Positions 50,201-56,800 of a stretch of 64,000 nucleotides of DNA are shown here, piece by piece; the stretch's first letter is position 1, and every line of letters begins with the position of its first letter. Origin of the DNA: Centroberyx gerrardi. Taxonomy: Eukaryota; Chordata; Actinopteri; Beryciformes; Berycidae. The position numbers were made by a program, and so were the translations under genes. The stretch is taken from positions 24,203,659 to 24,267,658 of the forward strand of contig NC_135999.1 in assembly GCF_048128805.1 (NCBI RefSeq), in the 5' to 3' direction. The notes beneath the pieces were generated by a model. That model worked only from the letters and a program-made list of their open reading frames with translations. It searched no databases and was not told where the DNA came from.

Positions 50201-50641
50201 CCAATTTTTAAAGCAATCTACTCTAACTTTGTCTGGTGCAGGTGAGCGAGGCCTTCCTGGGCCTGAGGGACGAAGAGGACAAAAGGGTGAAAGAGGTCAG
50301 TTATCTTAGTCAGTGCTGACTGCCTATCAGAGCTGGTTCAAATAGTATTTGCAAATAATTCTGAATGTTTGATTTAATGTGCTAGTACAAGATGGGTGGG
50401 GTTTATAGTAAACTGACTTTCAAATGTTTCCCTGTACTTGTCTAAACCTCCTCAAACTTTTGTTCTCTGTGGCGAAAAAAACACCTTGAATTATTTGCAA
50501 ATTTGATCCAGGCCTGCCACATATACCCATGCTGGCTAACTTCACTTTATTGATGTTTGATGTTTGATGGTTTGTTGTTTTCCACCAGGAGAATACACAC
50601 TGGTGACTCAGAGGAGGAGGAGGAGGGACGTTGGCGTTTGA
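25693..50641 (+). CDS. col17a1: Collagen XVII alpha-1 chain (BP180), 56 coding exons, complete
   Basis: This is the type II transmembrane collagen of hemidesmosomes, which links keratin-anchoring plaques (plectin, BP230, integrin beta-4) to laminin-332. Joining 56 coding exons at consensus splice sites keeps phase throughout and gives about 1769 residues; human has 1497. Order: cytoplasmic Ser/Thr/Gly-rich head (exons 1-14, residues 1-502), transmembrane exon 15 (residues 503-543), NC16A-like linker (exon 16, to about 644), then Gly-X-Y blocks separated by short non-collagenous linkers, ending in a basic tail ([11 protein letters not shown]). Blocks matching human at the protein level include [23 protein letters not shown], the Cys/Trp-rich segment before the membrane and AEEVRRLK. 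The extra length comes mainly from a poly-glycine run and four additional copies of one linker exon. SLK is the convergent neighbour, as in human. I cannot tell which teleost paralogue (a or b) this is. Confidence 0.96.
26228..33027 (+). CDS. col17a1: col17a1 exons 2-14: cytoplasmic head domain
   Basis: Exons: 26228-26278, 27119-27628, 27825-27872, 27970-28023, 28174-28221, 28848-28991, 30117-30215, 30905-30976, 31063-31143, 31612-31662, 31991-32149, 32803-32883, 32983-33027. Every internal boundary falls after the first base of a codon, so each exon length is a multiple of three and exons can be skipped without frame loss. Recognisable pieces are [16 protein letters not shown] (exon 2), [16 protein letters not shown] (exon 4), [16 protein letters not shown] (exon 6), [15 protein letters not shown] and [14 protein letters not shown] (exon 7), the repeated [15 protein letters not shown] units (exons 9-11), and [20 protein letters not shown] (exon 12). 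The head faces the cytoplasm and binds plaque proteins. Confidence 0.93.
26945..27118 (+). repeat. Long CT-rich tract forming the 3' end of col17a1 intron 2
   Basis: About 170 bases of nearly pure pyrimidine, mainly reiterated CTCCT and TTTCC, run up to the exon 3 acceptor. The acceptor itself is a tandem CAGCAG (27113-27118), so use of the first AG would add one codon. The tract is a mirror-like homopyrimidine run and so a triplex (H-DNA) candidate. Most of the long open frame that starts at 26938 is this repeat translated. Confidence 0.8.
27119..27628 (+). CDS. col17a1: col17a1 exon 3 with a 34-residue poly-glycine run
   Basis: This 510-base exon is the largest in the gene. Its Gly/Ser-rich product contains [16 protein letters not shown] and the block [19 protein letters not shown], which corresponds loosely to human SPGSTFERKTHVTRHA. 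At 27364-27465, 34 consecutive codons are all glycine, mostly GGA with scattered GGT and GGG, giving residues of about 121-154. The DNA is therefore a GGA-rich purine array and length-polymorphic in principle. The tract is in the cytoplasmic head, not in the triple helix. The frame stays open on both sides and both splice sites match their neighbours, so the run is genuinely coding unless the assembly is wrong. Confidence 0.9.
29114..29618. mobile_element. hAT-type MITE in col17a1 intron 7
   Basis: The 505-bp element starts CAGTGGTGGAAAAGGTACTC and ends TTACTTTCCACCTCTG, an inverted match of its start. It is flanked by GTTACTGG (29106-29113) and CTTACTGG (29619-29626), an 8-bp duplication with one difference. 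The interior repeats AAAAGTA/TACTTAAG motifs and codes for nothing. I recognise this CAGTGGTGGAAAGTA type as an abundant teleost non-autonomous hAT family. Confidence 0.9.
29952..30017. repeat. Near-perfect 30-bp-stem hairpin in col17a1 intron 7
   Basis: Arms 29952-29981 and 29988-30017 are reverse complements with a single mismatch, around the 6-base loop GGGACT. The size is in the range of a pre-miRNA stem, though the near-perfect pairing is more typical of a young palindromic element. No known miRNA seed was recognised. Confidence 0.8.
30853..30898. repeat. TTCTA pentanucleotide microsatellite
   Basis: About nine tandem units of TTCTA lie just before the col17a1 exon 9 acceptor (exon starts at 30905), where they take the place of a usual polypyrimidine tract. 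Confidence 0.9.
32150..32669 (+). repeat. ACT/TAC trinucleotide array starting at the col17a1 exon 12 splice donor
   Basis: About 500 bp of imperfect ACT units (with GCT, TCT, ATT variants, ending in AACAAC) occupy the first part of intron 12. The donor GTACTACTAC at 32150 is itself the start of the array. The coding frame stays open through the array as a Thr/Ser-rich stretch until TAA or TAG near 32401-32403, so unspliced transcripts would add about 84 residues and stop before the membrane domain. Open frames of poly-Leu or poly-Val in other frames are shadows of this array. Confidence 0.9.
33592..33714 (+). CDS. col17a1: col17a1 exon 15: transmembrane segment
   Basis: The exon encodes residues 503-543. 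A cysteine-rich lead ([14 protein letters not shown]) is followed by a leucine-rich membrane helix at about 523-543 ([21 protein letters not shown]). This is nearly the same as human [11 protein letters not shown] plus helix. The protein is type II: the head before it is cytoplasmic and the collagen after it is extracellular. The N-terminus has no signal peptide, as expected for this family. Confidence 0.97.
33991..34319. mobile_element. MITE-like element in col17a1 intron 15
   Basis: Ends are inverted: TAGAGACGCACCGATAT at the left and ATATCGGTGCATCCCTA at the right (15 of 17 positions match). The interior is AT-rich with ATATCGG/CCGATAT motifs and no frame. The flanking 8-mers do not clearly match, so the target duplication is lost or the element is old. 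Related CGGC/GATCGG fragments appear near 63790-63885. Confidence 0.75.
34516..34818 (+). CDS. col17a1: col17a1 exon 16: extracellular linker after the membrane (NC16A-like)
   Basis: The exon encodes about 101 residues starting [19 protein letters not shown], which has heptad spacing suited to the trimer-nucleating coiled coil of human collagen XVII (AEEVRKLKARVDEL). The rest is Ser/Ala/Gly-rich and ends with [12 protein letters not shown]. In human the corresponding region holds the shedding sites and main pemphigoid epitopes. Those human sequences are not conserved here, so the cleavage site cannot be placed. Confidence 0.92.
34977..39554 (+). CDS. col17a1: col17a1 exons 17-31: first and largest collagenous block
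   Basis: Exons: 34977-35027, 35140-35166, 35293-35319, 35445-35507, 35889-35993, 36079-36123, 36240-36275, 36379-36432, 36726-36797, 37562-37624, 38369-38440, 38572-38598, 38701-38736, 39273-39308, 39438-39554. Each starts with the second and third bases of a Gly (or similar) codon and has a length in multiples of nine or three, as typical of Gly-X-Y exons. The block begins [11 protein letters not shown] and contains the interruption [16 protein letters not shown], matching human GKIVTSEGSSMLTVPG. Exons of 27 bases (four of those in the gene are in or next to this block) encode only three triplets. Confidence 0.92.
35508..35618. repeat. TTTAG pentanucleotide repeat after col17a1 exon 20
   Basis: About 20 units of TTTAG, with two TTTTG variants, begin within the donor region of intron 20 (the donor is GTAATGTTTAG at 35508). 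Confidence 0.9.
37625..38368 (+). other. col17a1 intron 26, with a possible dead collagen exon
   Basis: Within this intron, CTCTAG at 37750-37755 is followed by GTGCTGCTGGGGCTGATGAT, which reads as Gly-Ala-Ala-Gly-Ala in the expected phase. No GT donor follows at a sensible distance, so it is treated as intronic. Nothing else is visible. Confidence 0.4.
38800..39225. repeat. Possible degraded MITE in col17a1 intron 30
   Basis: The stretch starts near TTAGGGTTTGACTGATAAGG and later carries complementary-looking motifs (CAATATTGAACC, ATATCAGCAAACTGATAAG). It resembles AGGG...ACTGATA-type teleost MITEs, but neither the ends nor a target duplication could be fixed. Confidence 0.35.
39945..42033 (+). 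CDS. col17a1: col17a1 exons 32-40: middle collagenous blocks
   Basis: Exons: 39945-40046, 40320-40400, 40557-40607, 40770-40832, 40966-41025, 41221-41247, 41351-41401, 41649-41765, 41986-42033. Gly-X-Y runs alternate with short linkers: [20 protein letters not shown] spans exons 32-33 and SFVPTSETFFAG spans exons 35-36, the latter aligning with human SFLSNSETFLSG. Exon 32 ends after a split codon (A then GA), and phase is restored by exon 33. Confidence 0.92.
42249..44221 (+). CDS. col17a1: col17a1 exons 41-47: short collagen units with helical linkers
   Basis: Exons: 42249-42380, 42506-42619, 42772-42864, 43268-43393, 43488-43574, 43734-43877, 44081-44221. Each couples one short Gly-X-Y run to one non-collagenous linker with a D-x-x-x-Y-(I/L)-x pattern, e.g. 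[39 protein letters not shown] and [10 protein letters not shown]. This is the same architecture as the distal ectodomain of human collagen XVII. Exon 46 has a tandem TAGTAG acceptor (43728-43733), so one extra codon is possible. A TATC microsatellite (44052-44077) directly precedes exon 47. Confidence 0.92.
44222..44898 (+). repeat. col17a1 intron 47 with CA microsatellite
   Basis: A CA array of about 45 bases (44250-44294) lies near the donor. The rest is unique sequence with no exon visible. The short frames across the CA array are not coding. Confidence 0.8.
44899..45090 (+). CDS. col17a1: col17a1 exon 48: collagen unit and linker preceding the duplicated exons
   Basis: The 192-base exon encodes [16 protein letters not shown], a Gly-X-Y run, [20 protein letters not shown] and a linker ending [10 protein letters not shown]. 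The last codons (DYIK then T|GTAGGT) and the intron just after it (TCACAAATCACAAAATACAC) resemble those of the five copies downstream, so this exon may be the older relative from which the array grew. Confidence 0.9.
45350..45496 (+). CDS. col17a1: col17a1 exon 49: tandem copy 1 of the SHGLLR unit
   Basis: The 147-base exon encodes [17 protein letters not shown], a 15-residue collagen run ([15 protein letters not shown]), then [17 protein letters not shown]. Both ends split a T-first codon, so copies can be added or skipped in phase. It corresponds to the human segment [20 protein letters not shown]. Confidence 0.93.
45904..46053 (+). CDS. col17a1: col17a1 exon 50: tandem copy 2 of the SHGLLR unit
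   Basis: The 150-base exon encodes [33 protein letters not shown] and [17 protein letters not shown]. It is one codon longer than copy 1 in the linker. It shares the [16 protein letters not shown] ending with copy 3, which makes copies 2 and 3 the closest pair. Confidence 0.93.
46131..46686. mobile_element. TTAA-flanked MITE with about 70-bp inverted repeats, between exon copies 2 and 3
   Basis: The 556-bp unit starts AGGATAAGGCCGGTG and ends CACCAGCCTTATCCT, with inverted arms matching over roughly 70 bases (46131-46200 against 46617-46686). It is flanked by TTAA on both sides (46127-46130 and 46687-46690). TTAA target duplication points to the piggyBac or Kolobok superfamily. There is no transposase frame. 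Confidence 0.88.
46828..47010. repeat. Dispersed repeat with CTCAAAGCACTTAACC motif
   Basis: This tract (CTCAAAGCACTTAACCCAGC, then CTCTAGTGGAGCCACTGAG and GGTGTGAATGGGTGCAACTC) recurs in altered form near 29711, 30668, 47470 and 48611 and from 49096, and more weakly near 57627. The recurrent unit looks like a SINE-type interspersed family. Polymerase III boxes were not identified with confidence. Confidence 0.55.
47218..47367 (+). CDS. col17a1: col17a1 exon 51: tandem copy 3 of the SHGLLR unit
   Basis: The 150-base exon encodes [33 protein letters not shown] and [17 protein letters not shown]. The intron after it repeats that after copy 2 (TTTGT(T/C)ACCTGATG(A/G)AC, then CACAAATCACAAAA(C/T)ACAC). 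Confidence 0.93.
47868..48055. repeat. Teleost interspersed repeat (GACTCTAAATTGCCC ... GCTGGGATAGGC type)
   Basis: The stretch carries the ordered motifs GACTCTAAATTGCCCATAGG, TGAATGTGAGTGTGAGTG, GTGTCCAGG and TGCTGGGATAGGCT, ending in GAATGAATGAATGAA. I recognise this order as a very common fish interspersed repeat; its class is uncertain (probably the 3' part of a non-LTR or SINE element). It lies just before exon copy 4. Confidence 0.65.
48115..48246 (+). CDS. col17a1: col17a1 exon 52: tandem copy 4 of the SHGLLR unit, shortened
   Basis: The 132-base exon encodes [27 protein letters not shown] and [17 protein letters not shown]. It lacks six codons of the linker (the residues between the R and VVQ of other copies), but the length stays a multiple of three and phase is kept. 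The C-terminal half is closest to copy 5. Confidence 0.93.
48247..49410 (+). other. col17a1 intron 52, with MITE and dispersed-repeat tracts
   Basis: The intron includes an ACT run at about 48530-48548, a remnant of the duplicated post-exon sequence (GATCACAAAATACAGTTTAG at about 48549), a CCCTTGAGCAAAACACTTAA tract (from 48611) and the TTAA-flanked element at 48631-49090. No additional exon copy is visible. Confidence 0.7.
48631..49090. mobile_element. TTAA-flanked MITE between exon copies 4 and 5
   Basis: The 460-bp unit starts AGGGGGGGTATC and ends GATACCCCCTCCT, flanked by TTAA at 48627-48630 and 49091-49094. It inserted into the CTTAACCCC motif of the dispersed repeat, because AAACAC-TTAA before it continues as TTAA-CCCCTAACTGCTCC after it. 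The terminal repeat is short and there is no coding frame. It is probably a piggyBac- or Kolobok-type non-autonomous element. Confidence 0.82.
49411..49560 (+). CDS. col17a1: col17a1 exon 53: tandem copy 5 of the SHGLLR unit
   Basis: The 150-base exon encodes [33 protein letters not shown] and [17 protein letters not shown]. Unlike the other copies it ends with a split codon starting in A (donor GTAAAC), which fits the next exon. It is thus the copy locked to the 3' part of the gene. Confidence 0.93.
49693..50641 (+). CDS. col17a1: col17a1 exons 54-56: last collagen run and basic C-terminus
   Basis: Exons: 49693-49773, 50242-50295, 50589-50641. They encode [39 protein letters not shown] and [14 protein letters not shown], then five arginines and DVGV before stop TGA (50639-50641). 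Human ends similarly with RRRRRSIAVKP after its final collagen run, so this is the natural end. Confidence 0.95.
50330..50420. repeat. Interspersed repeat copy (GGTTCAAATAGTATTTGCAA)
   Basis: The tract GGTTCAAATAGTATTTGCAA with AATAATTCT and later ATGGGTGGGGTT is shared with the stretch at about 57148-57235 in slk. The two are copies of one dispersed family, probably a MITE, whose ends I could not fix. Confidence 0.6.
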
Positions 50642-51252
50642 GAGGCTTGTTTTTGAATACATGGACTTTTAAAGGAATGCAGGTGGAGAAAAATGCTATT
50701 TGGAGGTGAAATCCTGTTTTATATGGAGTTTCAAATAGCTTTCTCTGACATATTGTATGTAAGGATGGTAAGTGTACTGAAGCACACAATGGTTGTTTTT
50801 AACCAATTTATGAGATTTTTTAACCAATATGATGTAATTGTGTTTTTATATTCATGAACAGTAGTTACTGTGCTGATTTATATTTGTGAAATCAGGGATC
50901 ATGTATAGTTTCGAATAAGTCTGTTTGATATACTGTATTGATGCTGAACTTTCTTCTAAGTTCACCTCTTAGCAGGCTAATGGGTATTTTTCAATGTGGT
51001 AATTTCTTTCATTTTGCTGTTTATTGAAGTGTTGATTTTTTTTTACCAGCTTTCTATGCTAGTGAGCATTTTGTAATCAGACCATGCTTTATAATCTTAT
51101 AATTTTTTTTAATGAATCTTATTATTAACAATTGTAATCTTATTATTCTGAAGTAATGAACTGTTACAATTTTGTATAAAATTAAGATTTAGTCATAGTT
51201 TTCCATCATTGCCAGATAATTATAACCATGTTATTAAATGGAATCAAGAAAG

Positions 51253-51258
51253 AATAAA
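51253..51258 (+). terminator. col17a1: Candidate col17a1 polyadenylation signal (AATAAA)
   Basis: AATAAA is the first canonical signal found after the stop codon on the plus strand. Downstream sequence is not strongly GT-rich, so the assignment is tentative. Confidence 0.4.
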
Positions 51259-51283
51259 CATCACAACAGTGTAGAGGAAACTG

Positions 51284-51289
51284 TTTATT
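51284..51289 (-). terminator. slk: Candidate slk polyadenylation signal (AATAAA on minus strand)
   Basis: TTTATT on the plus strand reads AATAAA on the minus strand, about 2.4 kb after the slk stop. Other minus-strand candidates (for example near 51769) are equally possible by sequence alone. Confidence 0.3.
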
Positions 51290-53730
51290 TACAGCACAAT
51301 GAAAATCTACATTACACAGGCTCTAAAAACTATAAATCTATCTTTAAAAAATGCATAATGATTTTGATATGGAAGTTCTTCAATTTCTTCAGTCAACATT
51401 CAGAATTTAATCAATTTACATTTTGGAAATCCAACTGACCAACAGGACAAGTACTGACAGAATTGATTTTGTAATTATACGTTTGATCATTTGAAATGCA
51501 AATCTGCAGCAAACCTGAAATGAGTGAATAAGCTACAACAGATACTGCAGTACGGCTGATAGGTTTTCATATAAATAGCTACTGAGAGAGTATCTTCATT
51601 TGGTAAAAGGTGCACAGCACTCCTTCATTACGTTTTGTTTGTACATAACAGCTCAATTATTAAATAGCTTTGACTGATTGTTACTTTTAATAGCCAATCA
51701 TAAAGCAATGAGATGATAAAATGAACCAATCAGAGGTCAAGATGGCCTAAACCAGTCAGGTCCATTTTTTTTATTTTAATAAGGTTGTGTTTACAACTGC
51801 ATCAAATATTACACTACCTTTTAAGAATAGATAATACACAGACCTACATACACAACATCTGCTAAGAGTTTGAATTCTGTTTTGCTTCCTTTGAACACAG
51901 ATGAAGTAAAATCTGTTGAATGAAGTAATGCTGAAACATGTTAAAGTAATATTTTTCATACAGTAATAGAATATTACCTTGGCGGCTGGCATGGAACCTA
52001 GAGTTTGACCATAAAACTTAAAAAAGATGGTCATAACAGGTACACAGTATATCCATACAGTTTTTCTGAAGTATTAAGGCTATAAGCTAGCATGACAATA
52101 AAATAGTATTATCATTTCAATAAAAAGAAACACAAAGCCATGCAGGTCAACCCATGATATACCTGGTAGCAAAATACCTTATGAAGAGGAATAGAAAACC
52201 GAAGCAAATACAAAGACACACCACAATGCTGCTGTTGCAGAAAAAAACATGTAACTGCAGTTTAGATGCTTTTCTTTTACTCTTTTACTTAAATTTAAAG
52301 TCGTTTATGAGTTTCATGACCCTTGGGCCGTTGAAACCTCTTGAAAACAAATTGTATATTTTCAAAAATGCATGGGACATCAATGAGAAAATGTGCATTC
52401 TTTCTTCATCCCTGAATAACGCACTCCTGGAGATACATGATTTTTGCTCACCAACAGCGCCAAACTGGTGCGACCTAAAAAACACAGACCAACTAACGGT
52501 CCACACAGGTTTATATAGACTGATAAAAATGCCGGGACACAGTCTGGCATTTTCTGACACCACAGTGATATCCTTCTTATCTGTTTAACAGTGATACTTT
52601 GTCTCTGAATGTAAACACCATTCCCACGCCTCCTCCACTGTATGCAAAAAAAGACAAAAATGGCCTCCACCATAGTGTCAAGAGTTGTGCTCAAGATAGA
52701 AAGGCATGCTGAAGAAAACCCTGAAGAAAGGAATAATTTCTGCTGTAAAAAGTCACTAAAACTTGCATTGATGCATAAGACTGGGTATTTTATCCCCTAA
52801 TGTATCATAAACTAAAATGATAACATGGGGAGATATGTATGATTTCATAAAAAATATACTGTATCATCATGCCTACATCAGGATTTATAGTAAAAATGTG
52901 CTCTTTCTCCTTTATCAGAAGTACATTCTATTTCATAATCAATCATAAATGATAAGGTTACCATTCTCAAGATTTGCCATTACATTGTGATTCAGTGGTA
53001 TAAAAAAAATGCTATCCTGTCTTTAGTGCAAATTTCTAAATTGGGAGAAAAATTGAGCAGCAAATAATTATCATAAACTACTTAAGATTTAAAAGCCAGT
53101 AACATCAAATTCTACAGGCACTGGATTCTTCATAAAAATAATTCAATCACAAAAAAAAGGTTGGAAAGAGGTCTACTTCACTTTAGTGGTTTTGAGGAGA
53201 CGCCCATGGTGCCAAAATGCTGAATTTGAAAACAAAATCAGTCTCCTTCATAACTTCTTCATCATTATCGACATCATTTCAAAACTGGAGTGTTGCGGTA
53301 AAACCACTCATGTATGCTAATGGGAGAAATTGATAAAATGAGCAAAAAACTCATCAAAAGAGGGAACTGGGAACCTTGTCCTCAGTGTGAAGCTCCAGAG
53401 GACGACTCCATCCTCTGTCAGAGATGCAGACTGGGGTGCAAACACTGAAGTCCAACGAGAGAAACCCCCCTTACACCCTCTGATCGTCACCAGAGGCCGG
53501 GGGCAAGGCAGCACTGGCTCAGTCTTAAGTCTCTTCATGAGTGTGTGTGTGGTTACATCCATGTAGACTGACTGTGTGTGTGTGTGTGTGTGTGTCTTTG
53601 AGTGTATGCGACTTCATCACCGTGAGCAAGTATGGTAACACTCAAGCATATGCGTTTGTGTTGACATGTATGTATGCCTGTACGTGTGTGTTTGTGACTG
53701 TGTGTGTGTGTGTGTGTGTGCAGGTTTCTC

Positions 53731-53877
53731 CTAGAAACCTGTGGAGTGGACGCTGGGGATTGGGTAGAACTTGGAGATGCGGCTCTGGGTGGAGGGGTTA
53801 AGGCACTCCGACTCTCCGCTCATCTTAAAGAACACTTCCTGCTCCTGCAGCTTCCTGGCAAACTCTTCCTCCAGGGC
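53731..53877 (-). CDS. slk: slk last coding exon
   Basis: The exon encodes 48 residues ([20 protein letters not shown] ... [20 protein letters not shown]) and stop TAG at 53731-53733. A GT microsatellite (about 53700-53720) starts just beyond the stop, at the 5' end of the 3' UTR. Confidence 0.95.
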   Translation of the reverse strand, partial: ALEEEFARKLQEQEVFFKMSGESECLNPSTQSRISKFYPIPSVHSTGF

Positions 53878-56800
53878 CTGGAGGACATATCGGAAAAGAT
53901 GTTTGTTTCAAATGCTTACTTACTCAATGCTTTGTGAGCCTGAACAAACCCACTGAAGCCAATGCTTTGAACTGTTTGTGCCACCCAAACACAATCCAGT
54001 CACCAATGATGCATGTTAATGCCAGGGAGTCTTAGATGTTGAGTTTTTTGCCTTAAGTTTTTATTTTACAGCAAAAAGACGTGTTAGTACCTGTCATCAC
54101 AAAGCGTGTTATTATACTGTATTAGGAGAAGGATATTATGGCTCTTAAATAATGATTACCAATGCATACTGTCTGAGACAAAAAAGAAACACAGGAGAAA
54201 GCAAGTTTGATTACAGCTCCTCTGTCACCATATGATATGAGTTACAATGCAGCAACCAATACAGTTTGACATGTAATATAGGTAGCAGGTAGCTGTGCTC
54301 TGTGGGAATTATCAGCTCAGTTGTAACGTGTTTGTCACCAATCAGATTGCTTGGCTGAAACTACATAGGCTATAGAACAAATGACACTTGAAAAGTGGAA
54401 AAGCCCTAACTTAGGTCTCATAGGAGTACATGACAGGTCGATATTATCAGAGGTGTACTGGGTACCTTCTTCCTGGGTCGTAGTTTCTCCCTCCACTCCT
54501 TCAGCTCCAGGCTATGCTCCTCATCCAGCTCCTTCAGCTTCTGGGTCTCATGCTCGATCAGCAGGTGGCACTTCTCATTCTGAAAGACACATGAGGAGGC
54601 ATCATGGCGGAGGGATTTACAACTGCATTTGGTGTGTGTATGTGTATGTACAATGTCCAAAATCAGTTTTTTGGCTTAACTGTCAAGGGCTGATAGGAAA
54701 TAATCTGCCGAGAGTAATTTTTACCGGACAAAATAATTAATATAGATTTTTCATAGAAATATGTAGTTTGCAGAAGTTTAGACACCACTACTTTGTGCTG
54801 AGCCAGCATTATAAGCAGCCTGTTAGAAGCCTGTGTATAACTGAGGCATTCAAATGTTTTCATCTCAAAATGTTACCAGCCAGTGATTTATCAGCCAAAT
54901 AAAAATTTTACTGCCATCCAGCACTTGCCAGCTGTTAATTTCGGGCCCTGTGTATATACAGTATGTGTGGCTTTTGCTATGAAACACAAAAAAAATTTGA
55001 TATCTATGTGTACATGTTCCTACACATGAGAAAGTGTGTGTGCGTGTATACTAGGTTTAATTATGGATTGTCTTCTTAATTACACATGCCTGGTTATTAT
55101 GTTGTAATAGGCAGGTCAGGTTGTGTAGCGGAGAAAATGCTTTTTGTATCCTTAATTGTCCTTAAACCATGCTAAACCTTTGTAAAGGTTGAATTTAATG
55201 AAGCATTTAAAATGTCTGTGCCTGTAGCTGCTGCAGCTCCCGGACGTTGGCGTCACACTGCAGCTGCAGGTCTCTCATCTGGTTCTCATGTTTCTGGTGC
55301 TGGTGGAGCCGCTCATTCTTCTGCCTCTTCTCCTCCTGGGCTGCAAACTGAAAAAAAAAAAACACAGACAAAATGAGGCTTCTCAGGTCATTATTCCGAC
55401 TTCCAAAGTTTTAAGAAATTTGGACTCAATGTATATCGGGGAGGCCCATCAAACTAAATGAGGTCAAATGAAAAATGATTTGCGACATTCAGTAATTTGA
55501 GCAACACTGAAAAGAGTGGTTATGATATGACAGTAAGATATGGTTTCCTCCCTCACCTGCTTGATCTTCTCCCTCTCCTGCTCGGGGGTGATGGCAGCTC
55601 CGGTGATGCGAAGGCTCTTCTTGAACATGGCCATGCGGGTCTTGGCCTCGCTGCGCTGGATCTTCGGCAGCCTGGCCCTCTCCTGCGTCTGCTTGTTCTT
55701 CATCTCCTCGATCAGACGCTGGTTGTAGCGCTGCATCTGCTCCATCTCCTACACAGGACAGACACAGGGAGAGATACATGGAGTTAGCTTTTTTTTTTTG
55801 CTTCAGAAATCATACAGTTGTTAGTCATACAGTTATGCTGACAGCAGCTTCACTGGAGAAGGTGGGAGTTTCATACCTTGGTCAAGGACACATTAGCTGT
55901 TAAGGTAGGGAAGAGACTTTCACTTTCTTTGCCCAGACTTTCCCTGCCAGTCAGGGAAACCTATCATTGCCCCCTCTATGTTTTCAATGGCATTTGACTA
56001 AGACAGATTTCGTCTCAGATCTCTTACAATAGTAAGAGAAAGAGACTCTCTGCCAAATAGGAGCATCAACTTCAAATTCCCAATATATAAGCGGATTTCT
56101 TGAAGCCAGTTCTTGTAACAGGAACTTTATCAGGAAAAACAAAAAAACAAACAAAACAAAAAATGGAAAGGAAACAATAAAAACAGCAATCCTGTGTGTC
56201 CAAATAAACTGAAATCCTGAAAAAAAATGAAAAATTATGTCTGTAACGAATAGTATTTTGTTTCGGTTAACTCTGAGATCAGAATGATCAAAGAAACATT
56301 TGACCAAGTTAACAGTGCTACAATAGCTAATCAATATATATTGATCCTTCCAGGCCAAGTCGCCCATGTCATCTGTACCTTCTCATGTCTCTTCAGCAGC
56401 TGATGTCTTTGCATGAAGTACTGGTCCTTGAGCTGCTGTTTGAACAACTGGTGCTTCTCCTGCAGATGGCGCTCTTCCAGCTCCCACATGGCTGCCTCCC
56501 GCGCTGCACGCAGGCAAACAAGCAAACAAAAGACAAAGCTCAATCATCGCACAGAAGAGCCATTCATAGGCTTATTGGAGGGGAATATCTCTCCAAAAAT
56601 ACACCTCTTTATTAGATAGTATGCAGTGGAGAGAGACGGGAAAGATGGGATAAAAGAGGGTGACATGCGACAACAGTCATGGGTTGAATTCAGCCACCAG
56701 TTTAACTCATTAGAGGCGAACGGCTGAATACTTGAAATACTTCTGTCAACTAACATCAACTCTACTAATGACTAGGTTTCAGCATTTCAGCTTTGAACAC

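Larger units (their letters stand above)
50642..53730. other. Convergent 3' UTR region of col17a1 and slk
   Basis: The two genes end tail to tail. A plus-strand AATAAA at 51253-51258 would give col17a1 a 3' UTR of about 620 bases. A minus-strand AATAAA (TTTATT at 51284-51289) would give slk one of about 2.4 kb, so the two signals lie about 25 bases apart. Further AT-rich poly(A)-like motifs exist, so the true sites are uncertain. Open frames at 52154-52588 and on its opposite strand look non-coding. GT arrays occur at about 53571-53594. Confidence 0.5.

Noticed and set aside
52154-52694. 144-codon plus-strand and 104-codon minus-strand frames between col17a1 and slk
   Set aside because: Opposite overlapping frames in a likely 3' UTR, with no recognisable domain and no splice context.
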